NCBI RefSeq assembly: GCF_018294505.1
Contig: NC_057814.1
Span: 297,707,072-297,771,071, forward strand
DNA length: 64,000 nucleotides
Direction: 5' to 3'
Origin: Triticum aestivum
Lineage: Eukaryota > Streptophyta > Magnoliopsida > Poales > Poaceae
Below are positions 63,903 through 64,000 of this stretch, piece by piece (position 1 is the first letter of the stretch; each line of letters begins with the position of its first letter). Made by a program: the position numbers and the translations under genes. The notes beneath the pieces were generated by a model. That model saw only the letters and a list, made by a program, of their open reading frames with translations. It ran no database searches and was not told the DNA's origin.

Positions 63903-64000
63903 CCATTCTCTCCCCCAGACACGAACACAGAGCACATTAACACCCCCTCTTAAATCGGACCCAATAGGTCTCTTATCACTTTGTCTCTCGGGCATGCACA

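Larger units (their letters stand above)
54202..64000. mobile_element. CACTA DNA transposon, left end and body (continues past window)
   Basis: Terminus CACTACAAAAAACAGACACT at 54202, preceded by AAG, the expected 3-bp target duplicate type. Subterminal inverted motifs (CACTTCCGTGATGAT at 54217; ATCATCACGGAAGTG at 54355) and a repeat array follow. Two minus-strand gene-like units lie inside. No opposite terminus (TTGTAGTG) is visible, so the element extends at least 9.8 kb. I recognise this terminus as a common wheat CACTA family but will not name it. No transposase (TNPD-type) domain was recognised. Confidence 0.75.

Noticed and set aside
63740..63953. Pro-rich peptides near the right edge
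   Set aside because: Produced by a C-rich low-complexity tract in two frames at once.
1..64000. tRNA genes, full rRNA genes or microRNA precursors
   Set aside because: Apart from the 48-bp 5S fragment I saw no cloverleaf, rRNA block or convincing long hairpin by eye. A covariance-model scan was not possible.

Overview
This window looks like intergenic DNA of a large-genome grass, most likely Triticeae (wheat, Aegilops, rye or barley). That is an inference from repeat types I recognise, not from a database search. I find no convincing single-copy host gene. Almost every base belongs to nested, decaying transposable elements: Ty3/Gypsy LTR retrotransposons of a Tat-like group, Athila-like Gypsy elements, one CACTA DNA transposon and two Stowaway-type MITEs. 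Names used below: E1 (592-7792), E2 (29414-37947), E3 (26468-42132), E4 (16322-46578), E5 (10919-14411), X1 (8761-10918), X2 (14746-16321 plus 46579-46609) and Y (about 46610-54201).

Layout from left to right. An unclassified repeat (1-591 and 7793-8760) is split by E1, a complete non-autonomous Tat-like element with the 5-bp target duplication TATCT. X1 is the 3' end of an Athila-like element and carries an LTR at 9366-10918. E5 is a minus-strand Tat fragment (LTR, gag, protease). After a 0.3-kb orphan segment, X2 (plus strand) is split by E4, a 30-kb locus. E4 itself contains a 4.3-kb insertion just after its primer-binding site (17254-21555). It is also split between its RNase H and integrase by E3, and E3 is split by E2. 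Right of E4 lies Y, an Athila-like minus-strand element without pol, whose left end is a template-switched LTR patchwork. Y's right LTR is split by a CACTA element that starts at 54202 and runs past the window end.

E4 is the only element here with a full Gypsy pol order: protease, reverse transcriptase, RNase H with an archaeal-type second RNase H, and D,D35E integrase with a GPY motif. It is broken by stops, frameshifts and insertions. E1, E2 and E3 lack usable pol and would have needed an autonomous relative. Each of E1, E2 and E3 carries a gene-like unit antisense to its genomic RNA between the coding core and the 3' LTR: a B3-like DNA-binding ORF in E1, and a PF04195-like plus coiled-coil protein in E2 and E3. 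E4 has an antisense TATA box and a short ORF in the same slot. The E2 antisense gene keeps an open frame across three normal-sized GT-AG introns. Hand-counted LTR divergence (E2 about 5%, E3 about 7%, E4 about 8% over part of its length) agrees with the nesting order. Many in-frame stops are TAG where CAG (Gln) is expected, as predicted for C-to-T decay of CHG-methylated plant repeats.
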